DNA of 64,000 nucleotides from Paraburkholderia sabiae (GCF_030412785.1 NZ_CP125297.1:310001-374000), one strand, 5' to 3'. Positions 8,949 through 18,862 are shown, numbered from the stretch's first letter. Numbers and translations: made by a program. The notes: generated from the sequence alone by a model not told the origin.

Positions 8949-10133
8949 ATGAACCACTTGTACCGTCGGAACCCGGACCTTATCGGATTTCGATCACTCG
9001 CTGGAGGGCCGTTGTTGCCTGTTGGCGATTATCCGGGCGGGTGCCCAGACAGCAGGTTGGCGGGCCGACCCACCAGCGTAGCAGCCGTGTACGCAAGCAC
9101 GAGCGGTGTTGTACCACCAAATGACAAGCAAGACATGAGGCGTTGGGGGCCTTACCTCCCGTATCTCGACTGGCCGTCGCTTGGTGAGGGTGGGACGCCA
9201 ATGATCGAACTACGGTCGCCGTCTCTGAAACGGCTCTGGGTCAAGGCTGAATGGATGAACCCGACGGGAAGCCATAAGGACCGTATGAGTCCTCTCGCCG
9301 TGGCGCGTGCACTTGAGGTGAACGCCGGCGGTATCGTTTGTGCAAGCTCGGGTAACGCTGGCGTATCGCTGGCGTGTTTCGCATCTCGCGCCGGGCTCGC
9401 TTCCCGGGTGTTCGTCACTCCTAGCCTCCCCAAGCCGGTTCAACGAGCGCTGACGACGTACGGAACCGAGATAGTCGTAGTCGAGAACAGCTTGGAGCGC
9501 TGGCGGGTCATGGAGAAGGCGGTACATGAGGAGGGATGGTTTCCGCTGACCAACTTCCACCTGCCAGCCGTCGGCAGTTGTGCCTGGGGGGTTGAAGGGT
9601 ACAAGACCGTAGCGTTCGAGCTGGCGAACGACTGTCGGGACGGCTTGGACGCGGTCATTGTTCCGACTGCGAGGGGCGACATCATCTGGGGTATCGCTGC
9701 GGGCTTTTTTTCGTTGGCAGGCCAAGGCCATTGGAAAGGGAAGGTACCGAAGCTCATCGCCGTGGAACCTTTTCCACGGATTTCGAAGGTTCTCCGAAAT
9801 GAGGCTTTGATCGGTGATGAATTTCCCGGGTCGACGAAGCAGGCATCGATAGCGGGCACAACAGCTACGGACCAATCCCTGCGGGCCGTGGTCGATACCG
9901 GCGGGACAGCGATAGCTGTGAGTGATGAATCGGCGGCGCAAGCGCAGCGCCACTTAGCCGACCAATTCGGCATCTACCTTGAACTCTGCGCGGCGGCCGC
10001 CTACGCGGCAATCCCTCAGCTCTTGGCGGATGGTCACCTTGTGGAAGCAGACAAGGTGGCGTTGATTGGTACAAGTGCTGGCTACCGTGATCCCATTGCA
10101 TTGGACATCACAACTTCTCGAGCAAAACCATGA
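8949..10133 (+). CDS. PLP-dependent enzyme of the threonine synthase / tryptophan synthase beta family
   Basis: 394 residues from ATG 8949, preferred over an upstream in-frame ATG because AGCAGGGG precedes it. Fold-type II PLP enzyme: probable Schiff-base Lys110 in PTGSHKDRMS and phosphate loop CASSGNAGVS. Relatives include threonine synthase, diaminopropionate lyases and cysteate- or D-cysteine-type desulfhydrases, so beta-elimination or replacement on an amino acid is likely but the substrate is not readable. Its stop overlaps the ABC ATPase start (ATGA), which makes it the first gene of the transporter operon. Confidence 0.85.
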   Translation: MNHLYRRNPDLIGFRSLAGGPLLPVGDYPGGCPDSRLAGRPTSVAAVYASTSGVVPPNDKQDMRRWGPYLPYLDWPSLGEGGTPMIELRSPSLKRLWVKAEWMNPTGSHKDRMSPLAVARALEVNAGGIVCASSGNAGVSLACFASRAGLASRVFVTPSLPKPVQRALTTYGTEIVVVENSLERWRVMEKAVHEEGWFPLTNFHLPAVGSCAWGVEGYKTVAFELANDCRDGLDAVIVPTARGDIIWGIAAGFFSLAGQGHWKGKVPKLIAVEPFPRISKVLRNEALIGDEFPGSTKQASIAGTTATDQSLRAVVDTGGTAIAVSDESAAQAQRHLADQFGIYLELCAAAAYAAIPQLLADGHLVEADKVALIGTSAGYRDPIALDITTSRAKP

Positions 10134-11332
10134 GCACAAAGCATCCGATAGCGGCAGTGGCTGTTTCTAATGAGGTGGAGACCGGGCGCGCATGGTTGAG
10201 GAAAGACGCTGCCCCCGCGGCGCGCGGAAGCATTGCAATCGACGGAGCTCCAATACGAATCGAAAGTCTTACCAAGCAGTACGGTAGCTCAAAAGCAGTA
10301 AGCGGTATCGATCTAGATATTCACGCAGGAGAGTTTTTATCGCTTCTAGGGCCTTCCGGTTCCGGCAAGACTACGCTGCTTATGATGCTCGCAGGATTCG
10401 AGTTTCCGAATGAAGGAAGCATAACGTTGGGTGGGATTGACATTACACGGATGGCCCCCAATAAGCGAAATATCGGAATGGTATTTCAGCGATACGCGTT
10501 GTTTCCCCATATGACGGTACGGCAGAACATTGCATATCCCCTGAAGATGCGAAAAGTGCCAAAGGCGGAGATACCTGACAGAGTAGAGCGAGCCCTCTCG
10601 ATGGTCCAGCTGAGCGGATACGGCGATCGCATGCCAAGCCAGTTATCCGGTGGGCAGCAACAGCGCGTTGCAGTCGCGCGGGCACTGGTCTTCGAGCCAC
10701 CAGTGCTGCTAATGGATGAGCCGCTCAGCGCGCTCGACAAGAAGATGCGCGAACGGATGCAGATCGAGATCAAGCAACTCCAGCAGCGACTCGGCGTAAC
10801 TGTCGTGTATGTGACGCATGATCAAGAAGAAGCCTTGACCATGTCCGATCGAATTGCAGTCATGGGGAACGGATGCATCCAGCAAGTAGGAACAGCGCTG
10901 GAGCTTTACGAGCGTCCCGCGACTCCGTTCGTTGCAGACTTCATCGGCAAGATGAATTTCATACCTTCTACATGCGTTGCGATCGACGATGATGGTGTTA
11001 CGGCCCGCGTAAGTGGCAATGCGGTTTTCAAGGTGCCGCGACACCAGGTTCGGAGTGCCACGTTGCCATCGGTGGGCGACCGGTTGGATCTAGCCGTCCG
11101 CCCAGAGCGAACGCAGATTAGGGCCGGCAATGTGCAGGCATCGGGCATCGCTGGCATTGTAGAAGCGAAAGCCTATGTAGGGGCATTCCAGTGGCTCATA
11201 GTACGGCTTGCCGATGGAACTGTCGTGCATGTCCAGAGCCAATGCGGAGGCGCCGCAGGAAATATTGAGGAGCGAAGCGCGGTCGACCTTACCTTCCACA
11301 CAGCGGCCGTTCAAGCCTTCCGGGGGGATTGA
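10130..11332 (+). CDS. ABC transporter ATP-binding protein, spermidine/putrescine (PotA) type
   Basis: 400 residues. Walker A GPSGSGKTT, signature LSGGQQQR, Walker B VLLMDEPLSALD and a C-terminal TOBE-like regulatory domain. An N-terminal extension of about 35 residues precedes the first ABC strand (IRIESLTKQYG), longer than in E. coli PotA. It energises import with the two permeases and the periplasmic protein encoded next. Operon with the PLP enzyme (4-bp overlap) and the permease (1-bp gap). Confidence 0.93.
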   Translation: MSTKHPIAAVAVSNEVETGRAWLRKDAAPAARGSIAIDGAPIRIESLTKQYGSSKAVSGIDLDIHAGEFLSLLGPSGSGKTTLLMMLAGFEFPNEGSITLGGIDITRMAPNKRNIGMVFQRYALFPHMTVRQNIAYPLKMRKVPKAEIPDRVERALSMVQLSGYGDRMPSQLSGGQQQRVAVARALVFEPPVLLMDEPLSALDKKMRERMQIEIKQLQQRLGVTVVYVTHDQEEALTMSDRIAVMGNGCIQQVGTALELYERPATPFVADFIGKMNFIPSTCVAIDDDGVTARVSGNAVFKVPRHQVRSATLPSVGDRLDLAVRPERTQIRAGNVQASGIAGIVEAKAYVGAFQWLIVRLADGTVVHVQSQCGGAAGNIEERSAVDLTFHTAAVQAFRGD

Positions 11333-11333
11333 C

Positions 11334-12200
11334 ATGTCTACGTCCGCGAAGCAACTCGGGCGTTCGCCGCAATCGCGCGACAACTACGGCCCCTTGTCCT
11401 CGTTGCTGCTCTTGTCGCCCTTCCTATTACTTTTGCTTGTGGCGTTCGTCTATCCTGTTGGGAAGTTGCTGTTGACCAGCGTCTTTGCCCCCACATTTAC
11501 TGTCGAGCACTACGAGCACGTTGCATCAGGGCTTTATGCCCGCGTGTTTTTGCGAACCTTTCTTATAGCGCTTGCAGTAGCTAGCATAGCCGTTGTCTTG
11601 GGTTACCCTGTCGCCTGGCTTCTGACGCGTCTTAAGGGTACAGCGGCTTTTCTTACGACCATCTGCATTCTCATCCCCATGTGGACGAGCGTCTTGGTCA
11701 GATCGTATTCTTGGATCGTACTTCTCCAACGGAACGGGGTTGTCAACGACGTGCTGATTGGCATGGGGCTTGTAAGCGAGCCTCTTAAGCTGATTTACAA
11801 CCAAGGCGCCGTGATTATGGCAATGGTTCACGTTTTGCTACCGTACCTGATATTGCCCGTCTATGGCGCATTGAAGGCCATCCCGCCTGACCTGTCTAGA
11901 GCGTCTTCGAACCTTGGAGCAAGTTCCGCTCGAACCTTTGTAGGGGTGACTCTGCCACTCAGCATGCCCGGCGTCTACGCAGGGTCGCTCATCGTATTTG
12001 TGTTGGCGCTCGGTTTCTACGTGACCCCAGCGTTGGTTGGGGGACCGAGCACACTGTTGATTGCTACGCTCATTGGTCAACAAGTCACACAGACGTTCAA
12101 CTGGCCGTTCGCCGCAGCGTTGTCAACTCTTCTACTGTTGGCAACTATCGCTGTCACGGTGGTCTTCAGACGGTTCATGTCGTTTTCCGGGAAGCTGTGA
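11334..12200 (+). CDS. ABC transporter permease (PotB type)
   Basis: 288 residues from ATG 11334, just after the ATPase stop, with GGGGGGAT as ribosome binding site; a longer in-frame reading starting inside the ATPase gene is rejected. About six membrane helices, beginning LLLLSPFLLLLLVAFVYPVG, and the inner-membrane permease loop around GASSARTFVGVTLPLSMPG, the EAA-type contact for the ATPase. Forms the channel with the following permease. Confidence 0.92.
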   Translation: MSTSAKQLGRSPQSRDNYGPLSSLLLLSPFLLLLLVAFVYPVGKLLLTSVFAPTFTVEHYEHVASGLYARVFLRTFLIALAVASIAVVLGYPVAWLLTRLKGTAAFLTTICILIPMWTSVLVRSYSWIVLLQRNGVVNDVLIGMGLVSEPLKLIYNQGAVIMAMVHVLLPYLILPVYGALKAIPPDLSRASSNLGASSARTFVGVTLPLSMPGVYAGSLIVFVLALGFYVTPALVGGPSTLLIATLIGQQVTQTFNWPFAAALSTLLLLATIAVTVVFRRFMSFSGKL

Positions 12201-12202
12201 TA

Positions 12203-13054
12203 ATGAATACGATCAATGTGTCAGCTAGCCAAGTCGTAAACAGCAAATCTCCGTCGTCTGTTGGGACTTTAGCCTTGGTAGGGTTTGCGCTACTGGTGCT
12301 CCTCTTTCTGATCGGGCCGATCTTAATCATTTTGGTGATGTCGGTCGGAGATGCCTCCTATATCCAGTTTCCACCGCACGTCCTGTCACTAAAATGGTAT
12401 GTGCAATATCTTGCGGACGCGGATTGGATGTCGGCAACTTTGTTCAGCCTCAAAGTGGCTTGTGCCACGACGGTCTCCTCGACGGTGATCGGCACCATGG
12501 CGGCCATGGCGCTTGTAAGAGGTATCTTCCCTGGTAAAGCGGCAATTCAGGCTATTGCTTTGAGTCCGCTCGTCGTGCCGCACATCGTGATTGCGATTGC
12601 GTTGTATCTCTTCTTCGCACCTGTCGGACTGGTTGGTAGTTTTGGCGGCTTTCTTATCGCGCATACGGTCCTCGCCGTTCCGTACGTCGTAATCACCGTG
12701 TCAGCGGCACTGAAGAGTTTCGATCCTATTCTTGAGAGGGCAGCCCTGAATTGCGGCGCGACGCGACTCAATGCGTTCTTTTCGATCGTCCTTCCCGACA
12801 TTGTGCCCGGCGTCGCCGCCGGAGCTGTGTTTGCATTTCTCGCGTCGTTTGATGAGGCGACCGTCGCATTCTTCATCTCTGATACGGGAGGGAAAACGAT
12901 CACTCGGAAGTTTTTTGAAGACATCGATTACAACCTCACGCCAATTATTGCAGCGGTGGCAACGATGACGATCGTTCTGTCGCTAGCTCTCATGACGGGT
13001 ATCCGCACCCTGGAACGAAGGGCAAGCGCCAAATCGGGAAAAGTGAACCTTTAG
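12203..13054 (+). CDS. ABC transporter permease (PotC type)
   Basis: 283 residues from ATG 12203; a GTG at 12197 overlapping the previous stop is an equally possible start two codons upstream. Six predicted membrane helices and the EAA-type loop GATRLNAFFSIVLPDIVPG. Second channel subunit of the spermidine/putrescine-type importer. Confidence 0.92.
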   Translation: MNTINVSASQVVNSKSPSSVGTLALVGFALLVLLFLIGPILIILVMSVGDASYIQFPPHVLSLKWYVQYLADADWMSATLFSLKVACATTVSSTVIGTMAAMALVRGIFPGKAAIQAIALSPLVVPHIVIAIALYLFFAPVGLVGSFGGFLIAHTVLAVPYVVITVSAALKSFDPILERAALNCGATRLNAFFSIVLPDIVPGVAAGAVFAFLASFDEATVAFFISDTGGKTITRKFFEDIDYNLTPIIAAVATMTIVLSLALMTGIRTLERRASAKSGKVNL

Positions 13055-13063
13055 GAGACTGCC

Positions 13064-14122
13064 GTGAAACAGATGAACAAGCTCATACGCTTTCTGACAA
13101 TTGGCGGGTTCGTACTCTGCCAGGCAACGACGAGTCGCGCCGAGGAAACCATTACTGTCGCGAGCCCCGGAGGCGCATATCAACAAAGCCTGCGTAACAA
13201 CGTTTTTGACCCATTCACAAGAGCGACTGGAATACAGGTAAATGTCGTCACTGCGGAAGCTCAGGAACAAATCGCGAGATTGCGCGCGATGGCTCAAACA
13301 GGGTCGGTCAATTGGGATCTCATCATCCTGGGAGACATCGAGGCTCATGCAGATCGGGTCAAAGCAATCACTGAGGACATGACCGGATTCTGCCAGAAGC
13401 TAGGTGGGAAAAGCCTTATGCCCGCAGGCTGCGACCGAGCGGGCGTCAATCTCGACTATGGTGTGACTTACCTGGTCTACAACGGCGACAAATTTCCAAA
13501 AGGCGGGCCGACGAACTGGAAGGAGTTCTGGGACACGACGGCTTTCCCTGGCGGGAGGGCGCTGCCGGATTTCGGTGATCCCTGGCGAGTTATGGCGGTC
13601 GCGCTAGTGGCAGATGGTGTACCTCTGAATCACCTGTTTCCTTTGGACATAAAAAGGGCTTTACACAAGCTAGATCAAGTAAGGCCGCAAGTCTCGATGT
13701 GGTGGAGGACGGGCGACCAGAGTATTCAAGGATACCGAAGCGGGCAATATTTCACAGGGATGATGTGGAGAACGCGTGCAAGCGTACTTGAGAAAGAGGG
13801 GCGGAAAGTTGAATCGTCCTATGACGGAGCAATCATCATCGCGGATCGAGCGATGATCCCGAAGGGTGCTCCGCACAAGGCGGCGGCGGAAAAGCTTTTG
13901 GAATATTTCGCTAGCACCCCCTCGGCGCAGGCCAAACATTGCGAGAACCTCGACTGCGTGCCTGCAAGCGACGTGGCAATGAAGATGATGCCGCCTGACG
14001 CGCAGAAGCGTCTCCCGACGCCTGAAGAAATCAAAAGCAAGTTCATTGTCCCAAATCCAGACTGGATCAACGCAAACCGCGACAGCTTACTTGAAAGCTG
14101 GAACACTTGGATACAGCAGTAG
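13064..14122 (+). CDS. ABC transporter periplasmic substrate-binding protein (PotD type)
   Basis: 352 residues, GTG start at 13064 six bases after AGGAG (an ATG three codons later is possible). Signal peptide of about 25 residues ending TSRA before EETITVASPGGAY. The rest has the type II binding-protein pattern of the PotD/extracellular solute-binding family 1 group, with NLDYGVTYLVYN and FGDPWRVMAVAL segments. It captures the ligand for the preceding importer; homologues bind polyamines, opines or other cationic amino-acid derivatives, so the ligand is open. Confidence 0.92.
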   Translation: MKQMNKLIRFLTIGGFVLCQATTSRAEETITVASPGGAYQQSLRNNVFDPFTRATGIQVNVVTAEAQEQIARLRAMAQTGSVNWDLIILGDIEAHADRVKAITEDMTGFCQKLGGKSLMPAGCDRAGVNLDYGVTYLVYNGDKFPKGGPTNWKEFWDTTAFPGGRALPDFGDPWRVMAVALVADGVPLNHLFPLDIKRALHKLDQVRPQVSMWWRTGDQSIQGYRSGQYFTGMMWRTRASVLEKEGRKVESSYDGAIIIADRAMIPKGAPHKAAAEKLLEYFASTPSAQAKHCENLDCVPASDVAMKMMPPDAQKRLPTPEEIKSKFIVPNPDWINANRDSLLESWNTWIQQ

Positions 14123-14151
14123 TTCAGCTTCGATAAACAGAGGAACACGAA

Positions 14152-14949
14152 ATGTTGCGCGAACAACTCAGCAATGCCACTGGAAAGCAAGTGCGAAAAG
14201 CAATCCGTGAACGCGAATGGACGCGTACGACACACGGACTAGCGCGGAGCTACGTTCAGGCCAACTTGGCGATCGTGCCCGAGCAATACGCCTTCGATTT
14301 CCTGCGGTTTTGCCAACGGAATCCGAAACCATGCCCGCTGCTCGAGGTGAGTGATCCAGGCAACCCGGAGATGCCGATCACTGCGCCCGGAAGCGACATC
14401 CGGACAGATCTGCCCGGGTATCGGGTCTACCGCAATGGAGCGCTTATCGAGGAAGTCCCGCGGATTGAACACCTGTGGAGAAAGGATCATGTTAGCTTCA
14501 TTCTCGGTTGCAGCTTGTCTTTTGACGAGATTCTGACCGATGAAGGCATTGCTCAACAGCATCTCAAAGAGGAAAACGGAAGGATCGCAGTGTACAAGAC
14601 GAACATTGAGTGTCAGCCGGCGGGTGTTTTCAAGGGTCCCATGGTTGTGGGCATGCGTCCCATAGCCCGAAAAGATGTGGCCCGCGCAATAGAGATCACG
14701 TCGCACTATCCGCTAGCTCATGGTGGGCCTGTCCATGTGGGTGACGGCCGTGATATCGGAATCAACGACGCAACGAAAGTTGATTGGGGCCGCTACACTC
14801 CGCCGTCTGAAGACGAGATTGAAGTCTACTGGGCCTGCGGTGTCACCCCACAGGCGATAGCAATGGCATCAGGAATTCCTGAAATGATCACGCATTCTGC
14901 TGGGCACATGTTTGTGACAGATATCAAGCTGAGCGCTATCCGAACTTAG
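14152..14949 (+). CDS. DUF1445 family protein (D-glutamate cyclase / putative hydro-lyase, YcsI-like)
   Basis: 265 residues, the family's usual length. Characteristic blocks are GLARSYVQANLAIVP, PGSDIRTDLPGY, FILGCSLSFDE, CQPAGVFKGPMVVGMRP and ITHSAGHMFVTD. Family knowledge: the mammalian member (DGLUCY) is a D-glutamate cyclase that interconverts D-glutamate and 5-oxo-D-proline, and bacterial members are annotated as putative hydro-lyases next to kip/pxp genes. Its place just after an importer and a few kb from Pxp-type genes supports a link to oxoproline or related lactams (inference). Start supported by an AGAGGAA upstream. Confidence 0.88.
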   Translation: MLREQLSNATGKQVRKAIREREWTRTTHGLARSYVQANLAIVPEQYAFDFLRFCQRNPKPCPLLEVSDPGNPEMPITAPGSDIRTDLPGYRVYRNGALIEEVPRIEHLWRKDHVSFILGCSLSFDEILTDEGIAQQHLKEENGRIAVYKTNIECQPAGVFKGPMVVGMRPIARKDVARAIEITSHYPLAHGGPVHVGDGRDIGINDATKVDWGRYTPPSEDEIEVYWACGVTPQAIAMASGIPEMITHSAGHMFVTDIKLSAIRT

Positions 14950-15025
14950 TTCTAGCGGACATTCGACTGCGGCGCTGGTGCGAGATCGCGACCGCTCCCT
15001 ATACTATTAAACGGAAGTTTTTGAA

Positions 15026-16222
15026 ATGTTGCTGAACATCGAAAGACTCAATGAAATGATGGCGCGCAATGGGCTCGATGCCATCGTCGCAACTTTGCCC
15101 GAGAACGTAACCTACTCGAGCGGCTATTGGGCGCTCTCCCAATGGGTCCGTCGCGGTCCGCAGTCTTACGTCCTCATTCCCGCCGCAGGGCGCGGAGAAC
15201 CCTCGATTATCGCCGCAACGAGCCTGGTTGATCAGCTGGCGGACCAAGACGATGTTTGGATCTCGAAAGTTTATCGATATGGTTTCTTCAATGTCGATCG
15301 GACCGAGGGCGTGGAGCTCAGTGCGCTTGATCAACGTCAATTGGACCTCTACAGTCTCCCCGATCACGGTACAGCGATCAATGCGCTGTGCGCGGCAATC
15401 AATGACTGTGGACTCGGCGACTCAGTCATCGGCATCGATGAGCTGGGGCTTCTTCCGGGGAACTTTGACGAAATACAGGTACGCTTACCGAACGCAAAGG
15501 TGAAGCCAGCGCTTGAGGTCTTTCGAACCGTCCGTGCAGTGAAGACGCCGGAGGAAGTGAACCGGCTCAGGCGTGCAGCCCAGATTGCGGAACAGTCGAT
15601 TGCCTCCGCCCTCGAGATCGCAAAGCCTGGTGCCACAGAACGGGAGCTGGGGCTTGCATTTCATCGTCGTACGGCAAGCGAAGGTGGCTATCCTGTTCTC
15701 GGGTGTATCGGCTCCGGTCCGCGATCTGCGATGCCTAACGTGGAGCCCGGCGACCGGAAGCTCCAGTATGGAGATGTGATTCGGTTTGACGTGGGGGGTA
15801 GATACCGACACTATCGAGCAGATATAGCGCGTATCGCAGTCCTTGGAGAGCCGAGTAAGCAAATCCGTCAATACCACCATGCCCTCCACATCGGCGTCCT
15901 GACGGCACTGGAAATGATTCGCCCCGGCGTTAAGGCGTCGGCCGTTTTTGATGCCGCTGTCAAAGCAGTCCAGCGGGAGGGTATTCCGCATTACAAACGC
16001 AGCCACGTCGGACACGGTATCGGAATCGACGGCTATGACGTCCCGAACCTAACGGCATCGAACGATATCCTCATTGAGGAGGGCATGACGCTTTGTGTGG
16101 AGACACCATACTACGAACTCGGTAGTTGGGGGCTGCAAGTCGAGGATATGATCGTCGTTCGACGCGATGGCGTAGAGTCTCTTATGTCCACGAACGGCGC
16201 ACTGACCATCCTCGAGCCTTAA
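15026..16222 (+). CDS. M24 family metallopeptidase (Xaa-Pro dipeptidase/creatinase-like)
   Basis: 398 residues. N-terminal creatinase-like domain (about 1-160) and a pita-bread catalytic domain with the metal ligands of active M24 enzymes: Asp in IRFDVGG, Asp in YRADIARI, His in SHVGHGIGIDG, Glu in CVETPYY and Glu in QVEDMIVV. Could be a dipeptidase for Xaa-Pro or another C-N hydrolase such as ectoine hydrolase, which belongs to the same family. It follows the DUF1445 gene by 76 bp and is probably in the same operon, suggesting it acts on the imported compound (inference). Confidence 0.88.
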   Translation: MLLNIERLNEMMARNGLDAIVATLPENVTYSSGYWALSQWVRRGPQSYVLIPAAGRGEPSIIAATSLVDQLADQDDVWISKVYRYGFFNVDRTEGVELSALDQRQLDLYSLPDHGTAINALCAAINDCGLGDSVIGIDELGLLPGNFDEIQVRLPNAKVKPALEVFRTVRAVKTPEEVNRLRRAAQIAEQSIASALEIAKPGATERELGLAFHRRTASEGGYPVLGCIGSGPRSAMPNVEPGDRKLQYGDVIRFDVGGRYRHYRADIARIAVLGEPSKQIRQYHHALHIGVLTALEMIRPGVKASAVFDAAVKAVQREGIPHYKRSHVGHGIGIDGYDVPNLTASNDILIEEGMTLCVETPYYELGSWGLQVEDMIVVRRDGVESLMSTNGALTILEP

Positions 16223-16435
16223 CCGCTGAAGCTAAGCGTCGCGGATGCCGGCATACTAACTTTGTTCATGTCCTACACGCCATTATCTCTAAAGCGATAT
16301 GACGGCCGCTCTTACTGCGCGGCCGACGCATGCTGTGCCACTCAATCATCCGTCGGTTACAGACGATCCGTCCGAACGATCCTCGCGTTAACGCTGCGTG
16401 ATCAATCAAGCCTTTTATGTGTATAGGAATCCCGA

Positions 16436-17557
16436 ATGTATCCAAGGATTGACTTTCTTTACCTGTCTGAGCCGGCGATGATTCACGCCGGAGTGCTGAA
16501 CGCCGCGGCGTGCGTTTCGGTGTGTGAAGAGACGTTTGGATTGCTTGGTAAAGGAGACTATCTAATGGGTGGTCCAAACCACAACCATCACGGCATCAGT
16601 ATAACGTTTCCGCCGCACTCAGCGTTTCCGAATATGCCTATGTCTGGACCAGATCGCCGCTTTGCAGCAATGCCTGGCTACCTTGGCGGACGTTTCGATG
16701 TATGCGGGAATAAATGGTATGGCTCCAACCATGCGAACGCAAAGGAGGGGCTTCCTCGTTCGATCTTAACAATGATGCTAAACGACAAGCAAACCGGGGC
16801 ACCTCTGGCCCTTATGTCAGCAAATCTCTTAAGCGCCGCACGCACGGGGGCGGTGGCCGGAGTCGGCGCGAAACACTTGGCAAACCGGGACGCAAGGGTT
16901 ATATCTGTAGTTGGCTGCGGTCCGATCAACAAGGCATGCCTGACCGCCCTTATGACTCAGCTGCCATCCGTCAAAAAAATTGTGTGCTTCGATATCATTT
17001 TGCAAAGGGCGGAGAATTTCGCGCGTTGGGCCGAAAAGAAATACGATGTCAGCGTAGTCGGCGTTTCCGACGCAGAGCCTTGCTTCCGTGATGGCGATGT
17101 CATTACTGTCGCGGCGTCACGTGCAAAGCCTCTCTACTTCAAGGACGAGTGGATTAAGGAAGGCGCGACCATTCTGGTGTCCGGTCCATTCAACACCGAC
17201 GATTCGTTCCTGACCAACTGCAAAATCGTATTCGATCACACGCCTATGCATCGGGCCTACCTCGAAGAGGGCATCGCCTCCGGCGACAAGGAAGCATACT
17301 ATAGCGGGGAAATGGGCGGTCCTTTTTATCGCCTCCTCGACGCAGGGAAACTCCCTGCCCTTGAGGAGGCGACCGGGCTGGGAGACGTTGTGAACTGCAT
17401 CAAACCTGGTCGGTTGAACTTCGAAGAGCGAATCATCTTTATCTCATGCGGCATGTCGGTCTTCGACATCGCCTGGGGGTTCGATGTTTACAAGACGGCT
17501 GCCGCGAACGGAATTGGTACGTTACTCAATCTCTGGCACGAGCCCAGCGGCTTCTAG
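16436..17557 (+). CDS. Ornithine cyclodeaminase / mu-crystallin family protein (tyramine oxidase subunit B-like)
   Basis: 373 residues, longer than ornithine cyclodeaminase (about 350) and matching the group annotated as tyramine oxidase subunit B. The N-terminal GRFDVCGNKWYGSN and SANLLSAARTGAVAGVGAKHLA blocks and a Rossmann fold (VISVVGCGPINKACL) indicate an NAD(P)-dependent enzyme acting on an amino acid or cyclic imine. 213 bp separate it from the M24 gene, so it may have its own promoter. The exact reaction is unknown. Confidence 0.85.
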   Translation: MYPRIDFLYLSEPAMIHAGVLNAAACVSVCEETFGLLGKGDYLMGGPNHNHHGISITFPPHSAFPNMPMSGPDRRFAAMPGYLGGRFDVCGNKWYGSNHANAKEGLPRSILTMMLNDKQTGAPLALMSANLLSAARTGAVAGVGAKHLANRDARVISVVGCGPINKACLTALMTQLPSVKKIVCFDIILQRAENFARWAEKKYDVSVVGVSDAEPCFRDGDVITVAASRAKPLYFKDEWIKEGATILVSGPFNTDDSFLTNCKIVFDHTPMHRAYLEEGIASGDKEAYYSGEMGGPFYRLLDAGKLPALEEATGLGDVVNCIKPGRLNFEERIIFISCGMSVFDIAWGFDVYKTAAANGIGTLLNLWHEPSGF

Positions 17558-18862
17558 TTGCATTTCGACAAGGCAAAGAAAACTCAGAAGCCGGCCTCCG
17601 TTGACAGATATTGCACCGGCGGATGGAATTTGTACGCCAACCACTCCCGTCGCCCTCACCACCCGTAGAGCGCAATAGATCTGTCACCAAGCCGATCTAG
17701 GGAAGGTCTGCAAAAGTCCTGGTCGTTGACGTCTGTGGCTTTACGGCGTGCCGAGTCGCGCTACAAGGGATGACCTTGATTTCCGCGCAATATTCCGGTT
17801 AGAGCGATCTAGGCTGCGCGTGGCCTTGCGGGCTGCCCCTAATAAATATTGTTTGAGAATCAATTGGTTGCTGTCTGGTGCCGAGCCAGCGCTTCTTTGG
17901 CTTGCCATAGGCAGCAGGTGTCGGTCCGGGAAAGTCGCTGAGTCACAAAATCGCAGCCGTGCTGTACTGCGCGTTTGGGGCAACGGTCCGCTACGCGCGC
18001 GACGATGGCAGCTTGACGTCGGCAGACGGTTGCTTGACGAACACACCGCATCAGGGAAGAGCGCGCAGAAGATGCTGGAGAAAGGAAACTTTTGGCAGTG
18101 ACCGCCAGCTCCCTGCCGACAGGGCATACGGTTTCCGGCAGCGCATAAATCTGTACTCTGTCGAGACGTTGGGGCGATCCGACAGGTCGGCGCGAAATGC
18201 ATCCTGCCACGAGCCGATACATGGTCACTGGATAGGCGGTGTCCTAATAAGGGACACATAAAATTACAAGGGCCGCAATAAAACGTTTGGTTTACGACGT
18301 ACTGGTCATCGAGACCAGTAACGACCGGCGTCGTTGAGAAAGTGATGGCAGTCAGGACTGCGTTTCAGTTATAGCCACAAAACGCGTTGTTAAGGAAACG
18401 ATATTATCGTAATAGCTGAGTTCGCGGCTCGACTTTCCGATCATTCCGGTACGCTTCCTGCCCTGAGTGCCAACTTAGCTGAGGTCGCGACGGTCCCGTC
18501 ATTTCGACAGCTATTGCTTAACAAAACCATGGGTATGCGAGGGCTTACCCCAATCCATAGAATGATTCGGCTCTCGTCGCGGTTACCTGGCTGGCATCAG
18601 CCTTCGACTGGGAAGCTGCGACGACCGTTGCTCTGCGTCTCAATACGAGCGCTCCTGCCACCGCTCATATTCGGGAAGCGCCGACCACACTCCGTTCCTT
18701 CGCATTCACGGTTGAAATGACTTCACACGTCGCTTGACGAATGATCCATTGTCAACGAACGGAGGGAGGTGTCAAATCGGCCCGGAGCGGGAGATCTTTG
18801 GGGACGCGGCGGATAGTTCCAATCTCCCGCTAGGTGCGGTCAACTATTTGAGAGCGGAATCT
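17558..18862. other. 1.3 kb gap with no recognisable gene
   Basis: Open frames exist on both strands around 17741-18261 (up to 172 codons) but the encoded sequences resemble no family I know and they overlap each other, so they look like chance frames. Visible structure is limited to a 7-bp inverted repeat ACTGGTC-ATCGA-GACCAGT at 18301-18319. A strong ribosome-binding-like GGAGGGAGGTG lies at 18761-18771, about 90 bp before the chosen dsdA start. The segment may hold decayed genes plus the dsdA promoter. Confidence 0.5.

Noticed and set aside
14152..17557. Ectoine degradation cluster (M24 hydrolase plus ornithine-cyclodeaminase-like EutC)
   Set aside because: The accompanying deacetylase, aminotransferase, semialdehyde dehydrogenase and EhuABCD importer genes are not beside it, and the importer is of the polyamine type.
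17741..18261. Overlapping open frames of 100-172 codons on both strands
   Set aside because: No family likeness, mutually overlapping, arginine/serine-rich shadow-type composition and no ribosome site; treated as chance frames in a gap.
18734..18862. TTG start giving a 494-residue DsdA
   Set aside because: The extra 43 residues have no counterpart in the E. coli protein; the ATG at 18863 gives the normal length. The ribosome site at 18761-18771 is not at a usable distance from any in-frame start.
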